From positions 8,907-72,906 of the forward strand of contig CAKSWQ010000003.1 of NCBI GenBank assembly GCA_934512105.1: a stretch of DNA of 64,000 bases, given 5' to 3'. The notes below the pieces were generated by a model. That model was not told the origin of the DNA and did not search any database. It worked only from the letters and a program-made list of their open reading frames with translations. The stretch comes from an uncultured Faecalibacterium sp. Lineage in GTDB: Bacteria > Bacillota > Clostridia > Oscillospirales > Ruminococcaceae. Each line of letters starts with the position of its first letter. Within the stretch, counting starts at the first letter, position 1. The translations under genes were made by a program, and so were the position numbers. Positions 23,742-31,672 of the stretch are shown in pieces.

Positions 23742-25499
23742 ATGGATATCCGCCAGCTGCACTACTTTTTGACCCTGTGCGAAGAAATGAATTATACCCG
23801 CGCCGCACAGCGGCTGTTCCTGTCGCGGCAGGCACTGCGCCAGAGCATCTCTGCGCTGGAGGCCGAAATGTGCGGGCCGCTGTTCATCAGCGCCCACCAC
23901 AAGCTGGCGCTCACCGACCGGGGCATGAGCTTACAGCGCCATGCCGCCCCGGTGGTGGAGCAGTTCCAGCAGATGCAGGCCGCCCTGCGGGCAGAGATCC
24001 AGTCTGCCCAGCCGGTGCGCATCGGCATCAGCGTGGCGCTGGTGCCGGACTACCTGCCCGGACTGGAAACACAGCTGGACAAGTTCCGGCAGCAGTACCC
24101 CCATGTGGAAATGCGGTTCCGTCTGCTGGACAACGACGCCGTAGCCGATGGGGTAGAGCAGGGCGAGCTGGACGCGGGTCTTGTCATCGACCTTGGCTGC
24201 GCTGCGCCGGTGCTGGCACGCACCACCCTGCGGGCGGACCCCGCCTGCCTGCTGGTGCCCCGGGGACACCCCTTCTGGGAAAAAGAGCGCATCCCGCTGG
24301 CAGAGCTGCGCGGGCAGCGGGTGCTGCTGCCCAGCCTGCGGCAGGATCTGTTCAGCCCGCTGTGGGCGGCCTGTGCCCGGGCGGGTTTTGCGCCCAACGC
24401 CGAGATCGGCCCCAGCTTTTATCAGGCCTACTATCTGGTACAGGAGCAGCTGTGCACCTGTCTGACCCGCTACGAGCCCGGTGCCAGGCGGGAGCTGGAC
24501 CGGGTGCGGGACGTACTGCTGGAAGATATGCCTCCGCTGTGTGTCTCGCTGGTGCAGCGGCGGGACACCAGTTCCGCCTATATCGACCTGCTGCGCAGCT
24601 ACCTGCTGGAGGTTCTGGGCAGCACCGCCAGCCTGCCGCCCCGCCGGGGACGGCCTGCAAAGCCCTTCTACACCGCGCCGGTGCTTTCCAGCGCCGCCGC
24701 CAAGGCTGTCCCGGAGCATCCCGCCCCGGGCACTCAGCTGCCCTTTGCGGGCGGCAGCAACTTCCGGGAGCTGGGCGGCTACCACGCCGATGAAGGCAAG
24801 ACCGTAAAGTGGGGGCAGATCTACCGTGGCTTCCCCACCGGGCTGCTGACTGCCGAGGCCGACCGCGCCCGGCTGGACGGGCTGGGGCTGCGGCTCATTC
24901 TTGACCTGCGCAGCAGTGCAGAAGCTGCAAAGCTGCCGGACTATGTGCCGGACGGCGCACGGCTGGTGCAGATCTGCGGTCTGCGGGATGCCGCCGGGCA
25001 GGAGATCGATTTTTCTCCCAACGACATCCAGCGGCTGGTGCAGAGCGTCCCCGCCGGGACGAACCTCTCCCAGCTGATGTACCGGCAGATGCTCACCGGC
25101 AACAAGGCGTTCAAGGAGCTGTTCCGGGCGCTGGAAGCCGGCGAGACGCCCATCCTGTTCCACTGCACCTCGGGCAAGGACCGCACCGGCGTAGCCGCCA
25201 TGCTGATCCTGCTGGCGCTGGGCGCTTCGGACGAGACCATCTGCGCGGATTATGCCCGCACCAACCTCTGCCGCGCCGCCGAGATCGAAAAGGCCATGGC
25301 GGACCATGCGGCCGAGATCGCCGCCGACCCGGCGCAAAAAATGCGCTGGCAGACCTCCGCCGGGGTAGACCCGGAGACTGCGCCCTTTGTGCTGCGCACC
25401 ATCCGGCAGGACTACGGCAGCGCCGAGAGCTATCTGGAGGCTGAATACGGCCTGACCCCCGCCCGCCTGATGCGGCTGCGGCGGATGTATCTGGAGTGA
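23742..25499 (+). CDS. LysR-family regulator fused to a tyrosine-phosphatase domain
   Basis: A single 585-residue open frame with two recognisable proteins. Residues 1-60 are a LysR winged helix (DIRQLHYFLTLCEEMNYTRA, RQALRQSISALEAE). About 90-295 is a LysR effector domain. After a Pro/Arg-rich linker (about 300-335), residues 340-585 match the tyrosine-phosphatase-like family with FAGGSNFRELGGY, RGFPTGLLTAEA, LILDLRSSAEA and the P-loop HCTSGKDRTG (474-483), i.e. Cys475 and Arg481 of C-x5-R. Catalytic residues are intact. No stop or frame change separates the halves. A DNA-binding protein with its own phosphatase would be unusual. The start at 23742 has GGGAGGAGACC upstream. Confidence 0.88.
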   Translation: MDIRQLHYFLTLCEEMNYTRAAQRLFLSRQALRQSISALEAEMCGPLFISAHHKLALTDRGMSLQRHAAPVVEQFQQMQAALRAEIQSAQPVRIGISVALVPDYLPGLETQLDKFRQQYPHVEMRFRLLDNDAVADGVEQGELDAGLVIDLGCAAPVLARTTLRADPACLLVPRGHPFWEKERIPLAELRGQRVLLPSLRQDLFSPLWAACARAGFAPNAEIGPSFYQAYYLVQEQLCTCLTRYEPGARRELDRVRDVLLEDMPPLCVSLVQRRDTSSAYIDLLRSYLLEVLGSTASLPPRRGRPAKPFYTAPVLSSAAAKAVPEHPAPGTQLPFAGGSNFRELGGYHADEGKTVKWGQIYRGFPTGLLTAEADRARLDGLGLRLILDLRSSAEAAKLPDYVPDGARLVQICGLRDAAGQEIDFSPNDIQRLVQSVPAGTNLSQLMYRQMLTGNKAFKELFRALEAGETPILFHCTSGKDRTGVAAMLILLALGASDETICADYARTNLCRAAEIEKAMADHAAEIAADPAQKMRWQTSAGVDPETAPFVLRTIRQDYGSAESYLEAEYGLTPARLMRLRRMYLE

Positions 25500-25732
25500 G
25501 ACGATTTGGAATGCCCGCCGCTAACGGGTTGCGGCTCCCAGCATCCGCATCGTGCCTTGGGCGGCACGTGCGTCTTGCTGGCCGCTGCCCCAACAACTCC
25601 TCCCTGTTTCCGCCACTGGCGGCGGTCGTCGTCGTTGCTCTGGGCATTTTCAGCGGAAAGAATATTTTTATTTCGGGATAGCGGAGCGTCTGCGGACGCT
25701 CCGCTATCCCATTTTCACGGGGAGGGGTCGTG
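25499..25732. repeat. Family B palindromic element with a family C element in its loop
   Basis: The B parts are 25499-25515 (ACGATTTGGAATGCC) and 25642-25732 (GGGCATTTTCAGCGGAAAG, then GGGGAGGGGTCGTG), matching 51716-51837. Between them, 25516-25641 matches 55607-55720 (family C: ACGGGTTGCGGC, TTTCCGCCACTGGCGGC). The B part includes a perfect 14-bp hairpin around 25677-25708. It touches the stop codon of the LysR-phosphatase gene. Confidence 0.7.
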
Positions 25733-25760
25733 ACGGCAAACGGCAGCTGCCGCGGGTGAG

Positions 25761-25815
25761 TACCCCTTCCGTCTGCTCACTGCGTTCGCAGCCACCTTCC
25801 CCAAGGGGACGGCTT
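25761..25815. repeat. Family A half-copy (A2)
   Basis: TACCCCTTCCGTC followed by CACCTTCCCCAAGGGGACGGC; only one arm of the family A element is present. Confidence 0.65.
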
Positions 25816-25963
25816 CAGAGGTGGCGGCAGGGTTTCCGACATAGCGCAAAGCCATTCTTAGGAAGATTGATTTCCGTGGTAAAAGTTGATTTCCTCTTGA
25901 AAAAAAGCCTGTTGTCCGATACACTGAAGGTAAACACTTTTACAAGAAGGAATGAAGCTGACC

Positions 25964-27919
25964 ATGGCCGCAAAAACGCCTGCCCAGTGGAAAACACTGT
26001 TTGAAAACGAACCCTTCCACCGCGAAAACTACTACACCGGCCCCCTTGGGCCGGACTACACCCCCGGCGGCACCTGTCTGCGGCTGTGGGCACCCACCGC
26101 CGAGGCGGTGACCGTGACCTTGTACCACAAGGGGAGCGGCGGTGCCGTGCTGGGCACAAAGCCCCTTGTGCGCGGGGCGCAGGGGGTGTGGAGCATCTGG
26201 CTGCCCGGGGAGCAGCACGGCCGCTACTACACCTTTGCCGTCACCGTGAACGGCGTCACCCGCGAGACCGGCGACCCCTACGCCCGGGCGGCGGGGGTGA
26301 ACGGCGTCCGCAGCATGATCGTAGACCTTGCCCGCACCGCGCCCTCCGGGTGGGAGCGGGATGTGCGCCCCAATATTCCCCCGGCGCAGCGCGCCGTGTG
26401 GGAGGTGAGCGTGCGGGACTTCTCTCAGGATGCCGCCAGCGGGGTGCGCCCTGCGTGGCGGGGCAAATATATGGCCTTTACCCAGCAGGGCACCACATTG
26501 CACGGCAACGGCATCCACCCCACCTGCCTGAACTACCTCAAGCGTTTGGGGGTAAAATACGTCCAGCTGATGCCCATTTTCGATTTTGGCAGCGTGGACG
26601 AGGCAAAGCCTTTGCTGCGGCAGTATAACTGGGGCTACGACCCCACCAACTTCAACGTGCCGGAGGGCAGCTACTCCACCGACCCCACCCGGGGCGAGGT
26701 GCGCATCCGGGAGTGCCGGGAGATGATCGCCGCCCTCCACGCGGCGGGCATCGGGGTGGTGATGGACGTGGTGTATAACCACACCTACCGCACCGAAAAT
26801 CCCTTCAACAGCACCGTGCCCTATTACTTTTTCCGGCAAAACCCGGACGGCAGCTTTTCCAACGGCAGCGGCTGCGGCAACGAGTTTGCCAGCGAGCGCC
26901 CCATGGCGCGGCGCTACCTCATCGACTCCATCCTCTACTGGGCAAAGGAGTACCACATCGATGGTTTCCGGTTCGACCTGATGGGCCTGTACGACGCCGA
27001 GAGCATCAACGCAGTGCGCGCTGCGCTGGACAGCCTGCCCGGCGGGCGGGACATCCTGCTGTACGGCGAGCCGTGGCAGGGCGGTGCCAGCCAGCTGCAC
27101 CGGTACGAGGCCAACAAGGCAAACCTTGCCATGCTCAACGAGCGGGTGGGCATCTTCTGCGATGACACCCGGGACGCCATCAAGGGCGGCTGCTTCGATG
27201 CCCGGGAGCCGGGCTATGTGGAGGGCAAGCCCGGCAGCTTCTGGGATATCGGCGGGGCGGTGGCGGCATGGTGCCGCAGCGACCGTCTGCCGCCCCACGC
27301 GCCCAGCCAGATCGTGAGCTATGTTTCCGCCCACGACAACTTTACCCTGTGGGACAAGCTGCTCTGCGTCCGCTACGAAAAGCCGGAGTTCACCGCCCGG
27401 GACACCGTGGCGCTGGCGCAGAACCGGCTGGCGGCGGGCATCTACCTGACCAGCTTCGGCCTGCCCTTCATGCAGGCAGGCGAGGAGTTCGCCCGCACCA
27501 AAAAGGGGGTAGGGAACAGCTACCGCTCTTCTCCCGCCCTGAACCGGCTGGACTGGAACCGCGCCGAGCAGTACCACGCCCTTGTGGACTACTACCGGGG
27601 GCTTCTGGCACTGCGGGCGGCCTTTCCCCGATTGGGCAGTACCGACCGTCACGCCCCGGAAGCTTTGCAGTTCTTTGCGCTGGAGCAGCCTCTGGTGGGC
27701 TGGACATTGCCCGCCGTCTGGGGAGATGGCGCGGCATGGAGCGCTTTGTGCGTCTTTTATAACCCCACCGACACCACCTGCACCGTCTCTCTGCCCGCCG
27801 GGCAGTGGAAGCTGCTGAGCGATGGCACTTCCTCCAGCCTGTGGCGCGGCCCCAGCCGCATTTTTACCGGCAATGCCCCCCTTGCGCCGTATAGTGCGAC
27901 CATTTTGGGGGCGGTGTAA
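25964..27919 (+). CDS. Type I pullulanase (GH13)
   Basis: A 651-residue debranching enzyme cutting alpha-1,6 links in pullulan, starch or glycogen. An N-terminal CBM48-like domain is followed by the GH13 barrel with YNWGYDPTNFNVPEGSYS (pullulanase signature), DVVYNHT (near 267), GFRFDLMG with the Asp nucleophile (near 338), GEPW with the Glu acid (near 368) and SAHDN (near 458). No signal peptide, so it acts inside the cell on imported dextrins or glycogen, together with MalQ (46006-47571). ATG 25952 is also in frame, but AGAAGG is only 1 base before it, so 25964 is preferred. The stop codon overlaps a family A repeat. Confidence 0.93.
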   Translation: MAAKTPAQWKTLFENEPFHRENYYTGPLGPDYTPGGTCLRLWAPTAEAVTVTLYHKGSGGAVLGTKPLVRGAQGVWSIWLPGEQHGRYYTFAVTVNGVTRETGDPYARAAGVNGVRSMIVDLARTAPSGWERDVRPNIPPAQRAVWEVSVRDFSQDAASGVRPAWRGKYMAFTQQGTTLHGNGIHPTCLNYLKRLGVKYVQLMPIFDFGSVDEAKPLLRQYNWGYDPTNFNVPEGSYSTDPTRGEVRIRECREMIAALHAAGIGVVMDVVYNHTYRTENPFNSTVPYYFFRQNPDGSFSNGSGCGNEFASERPMARRYLIDSILYWAKEYHIDGFRFDLMGLYDAESINAVRAALDSLPGGRDILLYGEPWQGGASQLHRYEANKANLAMLNERVGIFCDDTRDAIKGGCFDAREPGYVEGKPGSFWDIGGAVAAWCRSDRLPPHAPSQIVSYVSAHDNFTLWDKLLCVRYEKPEFTARDTVALAQNRLAAGIYLTSFGLPFMQAGEEFARTKKGVGNSYRSSPALNRLDWNRAEQYHALVDYYRGLLALRAAFPRLGSTDRHAPEALQFFALEQPLVGWTLPAVWGDGAAWSALCVFYNPTDTTCTVSLPAGQWKLLSDGTSSSLWRGPSRIFTGNAPLAPYSATILGAV

Positions 27920-28051
27920 CCCCTTCAGGCGCTAACGCGCCAGCTCCCCCAAGGGGGCGCCTTATGGCGATGCCGCAAAGTTCCCCGCCACTGCTAAAGC
28001 CGTCCCCTTGGGGAAGGTGGCTTGACGCGAAGCGGCAAGACGGAAGGGGTA
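27918..28051. repeat. Family A palindromic repeat (A3)
   Basis: AACCCCTTCAGGCGC to CGGAAGGGGT with CTCCCCCAAGGGGGCGCC and CGTCCCCTTGGGGAAGG hairpins inside. It begins within the pullulanase stop codon. Confidence 0.8.
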
Positions 28052-28367
28052 TTTTCACAAACCAAAAAAGGCTGTTGCACTTTCGGCCAGAACGATCTCG
28101 GTCACGCCGCGCTTTAAATTTTCAGAGACCTCCATGGCATTTTCTCCAATTCCGGTATTGGTATTTTGATTATATCGACAAAGTTATTTGTTACAAATAC
28201 TATTCATCAAACAATATGCTTGACAAATATACATCGTCCTACTATTTTTATTTTAATACAGTAAAAATATTTTACAAAAAAGAGGGATTCCCATGCAGAA
28301 GTCTTGATGTTTCCAATGCCAACACCCATTCTTTTCAACCGTCTCATTCTGCAACGGAGGAAAAACA
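28052..28367. other. AT-rich gap upstream of the secreted protein
   Basis: No gene. 28070-28098 matches the hairpin at 19706-19733. From about 28135 the DNA is markedly AT-rich for this genome and holds TTGACA (28220-28225), a possible -35 box. Confidence 0.5.
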
Positions 28368-28895
28368 ATGTGCAATTCTATGTTAAAGCGGGCCGTTGGT
28401 GCGCTCCTGTGCACAGCAGTTTTGCTGGCATCGTTTTCTGTTCATGCATTTGCCGCAAAAGAGCCGCAAAACACAAGCCCTTCCTCTGCCACGGTGTCCT
28501 TGGGCGTGCAGACTGCTCAGTTTGTCGAATCCCGCACCGAAATCGCTGCGGATGGCACACAGAGGCAGTATGGCACGCTGGCGTTTTCCTTTGAAGTCGA
28601 AAATGCTTCTTTTGAAGCCCATCTGCCGATCATCCTGAAAAAACTGCCAGATGGCAGTACGCAGTACGAAACCACATCGGATTGGTTCAGCGTTCAGGCA
28701 AAGCCGAACCGCAATGCCACCCTCCCGGCCGCACAGCAGGAAGCTGTTCCCAAGTGGTATGTAGAACAGGCACAATGCACTGTTTATGAATCGAACACCA
28801 GTCCTGCCTGTTTAGTCCTGACCGTACAGGGCGTGCTGCAGGACGAAAACTGGAATCGCGTGCCTTTCAGCGGTTCCAGTGAGTATTACTTCTGA
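28368..28895 (+). CDS. Secreted protein, unknown function
   Basis: A 175-residue protein with a signal peptide (MLKRAVGALLCTAVLLASF, likely cleaved after HAFA). The mature domain reads like a beta-rich extracellular module (YGTLAFSFEVENASFEAHL, TSDWFSVQAKPNR, SPACLVLTVQGVL) with two cysteines that could pair. A strong GGAGGAAAAAC ribosome site precedes ATG 28368. Base composition upstream is unlike the surroundings, so recent acquisition is possible. No family recognised. Confidence 0.7.
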   Translation: MCNSMLKRAVGALLCTAVLLASFSVHAFAAKEPQNTSPSSATVSLGVQTAQFVESRTEIAADGTQRQYGTLAFSFEVENASFEAHLPIILKKLPDGSTQYETTSDWFSVQAKPNRNATLPAAQQEAVPKWYVEQAQCTVYESNTSPACLVLTVQGVLQDENWNRVPFSGSSEYYF

Positions 28896-28944
28896 ATCAC
28901 TTCTCTGTTTTTGACATTCCCTTTTTTATATCCCTAAACCAGAA

Positions 28945-28987
28945 CGAGAGCCGGCGGCTTACAAGCCACCGGCTCTCGCTTTCTTTT
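28945..28987 (+). terminator. Terminator of the secreted-protein gene
   Basis: CGAGAGCCGG (28945-28954) and CCGGCTCTCG (28969-28978) with inner GGCTT/AAGCC, followed by a T-rich tail. Confidence 0.8.
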
Positions 28988-28995
28988 TGCTATTT

Positions 28996-30399
28996 TCAGC
29001 TGTTATCCGCGCCCTTTTCGCCAAGGGTGACGGTGACGGTCTGCATCTGGCCGCCGCGGGCGACGGTGATCTGGATGGTGTCACCGGCCTTGTGGTTCTG
29101 CATCAGGGTGCCAAGGTCGCTCTGGCTGGCGACCTCGCTGCCGTCCACGCTCACGATGCGGTCACCGGCCTGCAGACCCGCCTTGTCGGCAGGACCGCCC
29201 TTGACCACCTCCACGATGTAAACACCGTAGGCGTTCACGCCCAGCTGGGCGGCGGTCTGGGCGTCGGTCACGGCATAGTAGCTGATGCCCAGATAGGGAC
29301 GCCCGGTCACATAGCCGTTTTCCAGCAGTTCCTGCGCCACCTTGACGGCGTCATTTACCGGGATGGCAAAGCCCAGACCCTCGGCATCGCTGTCGGAGGA
29401 CTTTGCATTGACGATGCCCACCAGTTCGCCGTTCATGTTGAACAGACCGCCGCCGGAGTTGCCGGGGCTGACGGAGGCATCCATCTGGATCAGGGACATG
29501 GTGTTGACCGAGTTCGAGCCCTGAATGCTGACGCTGCGGTTCAGTGCGCTGACGATGCCGCTGGTCACGGTGCCGCCCAGTTCACCCAAGGGGTTGCCCA
29601 CGGCCATGACGCTCTCGCCCACCTTCAGGTTGTCGCTGTTGCCCACGGTGGCGGGGGTCAGACCGGTGGCATCCACCTTGACCACGGCGATATCACTGGT
29701 GGTGTCCTCGCCCACCAGCGTAGCGGGGTAATCCTTGTCGCCGATGCTCACGGTGATGTTGGAAGCACCGCTCACCACATGGGCGCAGGTGAGGATATAG
29801 CCGTCCGAGCTGATGATGACGCCGCTGCCCGCGCCGCTCTCCACCTGACTCTGGCCGTACCAGGACCACTGGGAGTAGACCACCTGCTCGGTGGTGATGA
29901 CCACCACGCTGGGGCTGACCATCTCGGCCACCTGTGCGGTGCTCAGGCCGGTGCCGCTGGTAGCGCTGATGGAATTGCCGGTGCTGTCGGTGCTGCTGTC
30001 AGAGCTGGCAGGGCGCTCCACCTGCTGGATGACCACCTTGCTGCCGCCGCCGTATTTTGCGCCCACAAAGCCGCCCGCAAAACCCATGGCTGCTGCCAGC
30101 ACCAGCGCTACGGCGCTGCGCACCAGCTTTCCGCCGTTAAACTTCTTCTTTTTGCGGCGGGGCTTTTCCGGCTGTGCCGGGGCACTGTACTGCGGCTGTT
30201 CCGGCGGGGTGGGCGGCACGCTGCCGCCGTCTGCCGGGGCGGTATAGGCCGGGTGCGCAGGCTGTGCCTCCGGCTCGTTATACTGGTTTGCGGTGTTCAT
30301 GCCGCTGCTGCCCACATTGGGGTAGCCGGTATCGGCTGCGCCGCCGGTACCGTTATTGGAAGCGGAATAATCGTATTCCCACTTGTTCTCGTTTTCCAT
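28996..30399 (-). CDS. HtrA/DegP-type membrane-anchored serine protease
   Basis: A 467-residue protein. The first 90 residues are Pro/Asn/Gln-rich and cytoplasmic, then RRKKKK and one membrane helix (about 93-113). Outside lie a trypsin-like domain with catalytic His207 (TCAHVV), Asp236 (TSDIAVV) and Ser315 (GNSGGGLF), and a PDZ domain (about 375-460, PYLGISYYAV, GPADKAGLQAGDRIVSVDG). It degrades or refolds damaged exported proteins. The start at 30399 (MENENKWEY) follows AAGGGATG. Monocistronic, convergent with the secreted-protein gene. Confidence 0.93.
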   Translation of the reverse strand: MENENKWEYDYSASNNGTGGAADTGYPNVGSSGMNTANQYNEPEAQPAHPAYTAPADGGSVPPTPPEQPQYSAPAQPEKPRRKKKKFNGGKLVRSAVALVLAAAMGFAGGFVGAKYGGGSKVVIQQVERPASSDSSTDSTGNSISATSGTGLSTAQVAEMVSPSVVVITTEQVVYSQWSWYGQSQVESGAGSGVIISSDGYILTCAHVVSGASNITVSIGDKDYPATLVGEDTTSDIAVVKVDATGLTPATVGNSDNLKVGESVMAVGNPLGELGGTVTSGIVSALNRSVSIQGSNSVNTMSLIQMDASVSPGNSGGGLFNMNGELVGIVNAKSSDSDAEGLGFAIPVNDAVKVAQELLENGYVTGRPYLGISYYAVTDAQTAAQLGVNAYGVYIVEVVKGGPADKAGLQAGDRIVSVDGSEVASQSDLGTLMQNHKAGDTIQITVARGGQMQTVTVTLGEKGADNS

Positions 30400-30604
30400 G
30401 TTACTACATCCTTCCCTCAAAGGCCGGTCCGCAGGGACATCTGTTCCTTTGAACTGTCCCTATTGTAACGGTCAAATGTGAAAATGAATCGCTTGTGCCG
30501 TGAAGAATATGTGAAATGCGGTCCTGTTTTTCCGCCCTTGACAGCAGCGTTTCCGCTTGCTATTGTAAGGGAAGAACATCGGCCCGTCAAGGAGGAGCTT
30601 TTTT

Positions 30605-31471
30605 ATGGAACTGCGCCGCACCGAACAGGGGTTTGCCCTGTATAAAGAAAAGGACTGCATCGGGGAGTGCCGCCTTTCTCCCGCCCCCAAGGGCGCACAG
30701 CTTGCCGCCCTGTGCATCCTGCCCCGGTGGCGGCGCAAGGGCTACGGCTCCTACCTGTTAAAAGAAGTATTGCGCAGCTTTGGCGGCTATGACCGCGAAG
30801 CTGCCACTGTGTTTACCGCCCCGCTGCCGGAAAACGCCGCCGAGCTTGCCTTCTGGGGCAAATTCGGCTTTGCCGCCGAGGGCGGGCAGCTGGTGCGCCG
30901 CCGCACCCCGGATTTGACGGCGGTCAAGTTCGTGCAGGACTTTTTAGCCGCCCGGCTGGTGCACCCGCAGCTGTGCGTGGACGCCACCTGCGGCAACGGC
31001 GGTGACACCGCCTTTCTGTGCGATCTGACCGCTCCCGCCGGGCGGGTGCTGGCCTTTGACGTACAGCCCGAGGCCATCCGCTCCACCCGCGCCCGGCTGG
31101 AAAAGGCAAATGTGCCCGCCGACCGGTACGAGCTCATCTGCGGCAGCCACGCCGACTTATTACAGTATGTGCAGCCCGGCACCGCCGATGCAGTCATGTT
31201 CAACTTCGGCTGGCTGCCGGGGGCAGACCACGCGGTGTTTTCCACCGCACAGAGCAGCATCCCCGCCTTGCAGGCGGCCTTGCAGGCGGTGCGCCCCGGC
31301 GGCGTCGTGAGCGCCATCCTGTACAGCGGGGCGGTCATCGGTTCGGACGAAAAACAGGCGGTACTGCGTTTTCTGCGGGCACTTCCACTGAAAAGTTTCA
31401 CCGTTCTGGTGTGTGATTTTGCCAATTGGGCCGAAACTGCCCCGCTGCCCTGCCTGATCCTGAAAAAATAA
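30605..31471 (+). CDS. GNAT acetyltransferase fused to MnmM-like (YtqB) tRNA methyltransferase
   Basis: A 288-residue open frame with two domains. Residues 1-100 resemble a small GNAT N-acetyltransferase with the acetyl-CoA loop RRKGYGSYLLKEVL and the closing FWGKFGFAAEGG. Residues 105-288 match the rRNA/tRNA methylase family of YtqB/MnmM: SAM motif VDATCGNGGDTAFLCDL, VLAFDVQPEAI, then FNFGWLPGADHAVFST. MnmM methylates the wobble uridine side chain (nm5s2U) of some tRNAs; I infer this role from motifs. The fusion is unusual, since the methylase normally stands alone. The start has AAGGAGGAGC before ATG. Confidence 0.8.
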   Translation: MELRRTEQGFALYKEKDCIGECRLSPAPKGAQLAALCILPRWRRKGYGSYLLKEVLRSFGGYDREAATVFTAPLPENAAELAFWGKFGFAAEGGQLVRRRTPDLTAVKFVQDFLAARLVHPQLCVDATCGNGGDTAFLCDLTAPAGRVLAFDVQPEAIRSTRARLEKANVPADRYELICGSHADLLQYVQPGTADAVMFNFGWLPGADHAVFSTAQSSIPALQAALQAVRPGGVVSAILYSGAVIGSDEKQAVLRFLRALPLKSFTVLVCDFANWAETAPLPCLILKK

Positions 31472-31480
31472 CGAAAACAC

Positions 31481-31509
31481 TTGCATTATCACGCGTTTTC
31501 GTATAGAAT
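31481..31509 (+). promoter_or_regulatory. Promoter of prfC
   Basis: TTGCAT (31481-31486), a 17-bp spacer and TAGAAT (31504-31509), 10 bp after the previous gene and about 160 nt before prfC. Confidence 0.55.
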
Positions 31510-31535
31510 AAGGTGCGTATGTGTAAAAACAGGAG

Positions 31536-31577
31536 CCCTCTCCGTCACGGCTGACAGCAGGCCGGAGAGGGTTTTTC
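31536..31577 (+). terminator. Terminator hairpin inside the prfC leader
   Basis: CCCTCTCCG (31536-31544) pairs with CGGAGAGGG (31563-31571), followed by TTTTT. It lies downstream of the prfC promoter and upstream of the prfC start, so it may attenuate prfC rather than only end the previous gene. Confidence 0.65.
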
Positions 31578-31672
31578 AGAAAGCAGGATGGAGGCTCCCA
31601 TGTAAGACAGCATCTGTCTGCCATTTATTCTCTGCCTTGCAAAGGCAATTTTTATAGGAGAAACTACGATCT

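Noticed and set aside
25940..27652. 570-codon antisense frame over pullulanase
   Set aside because: Pullulanase motifs are on the other strand; this frame has none.
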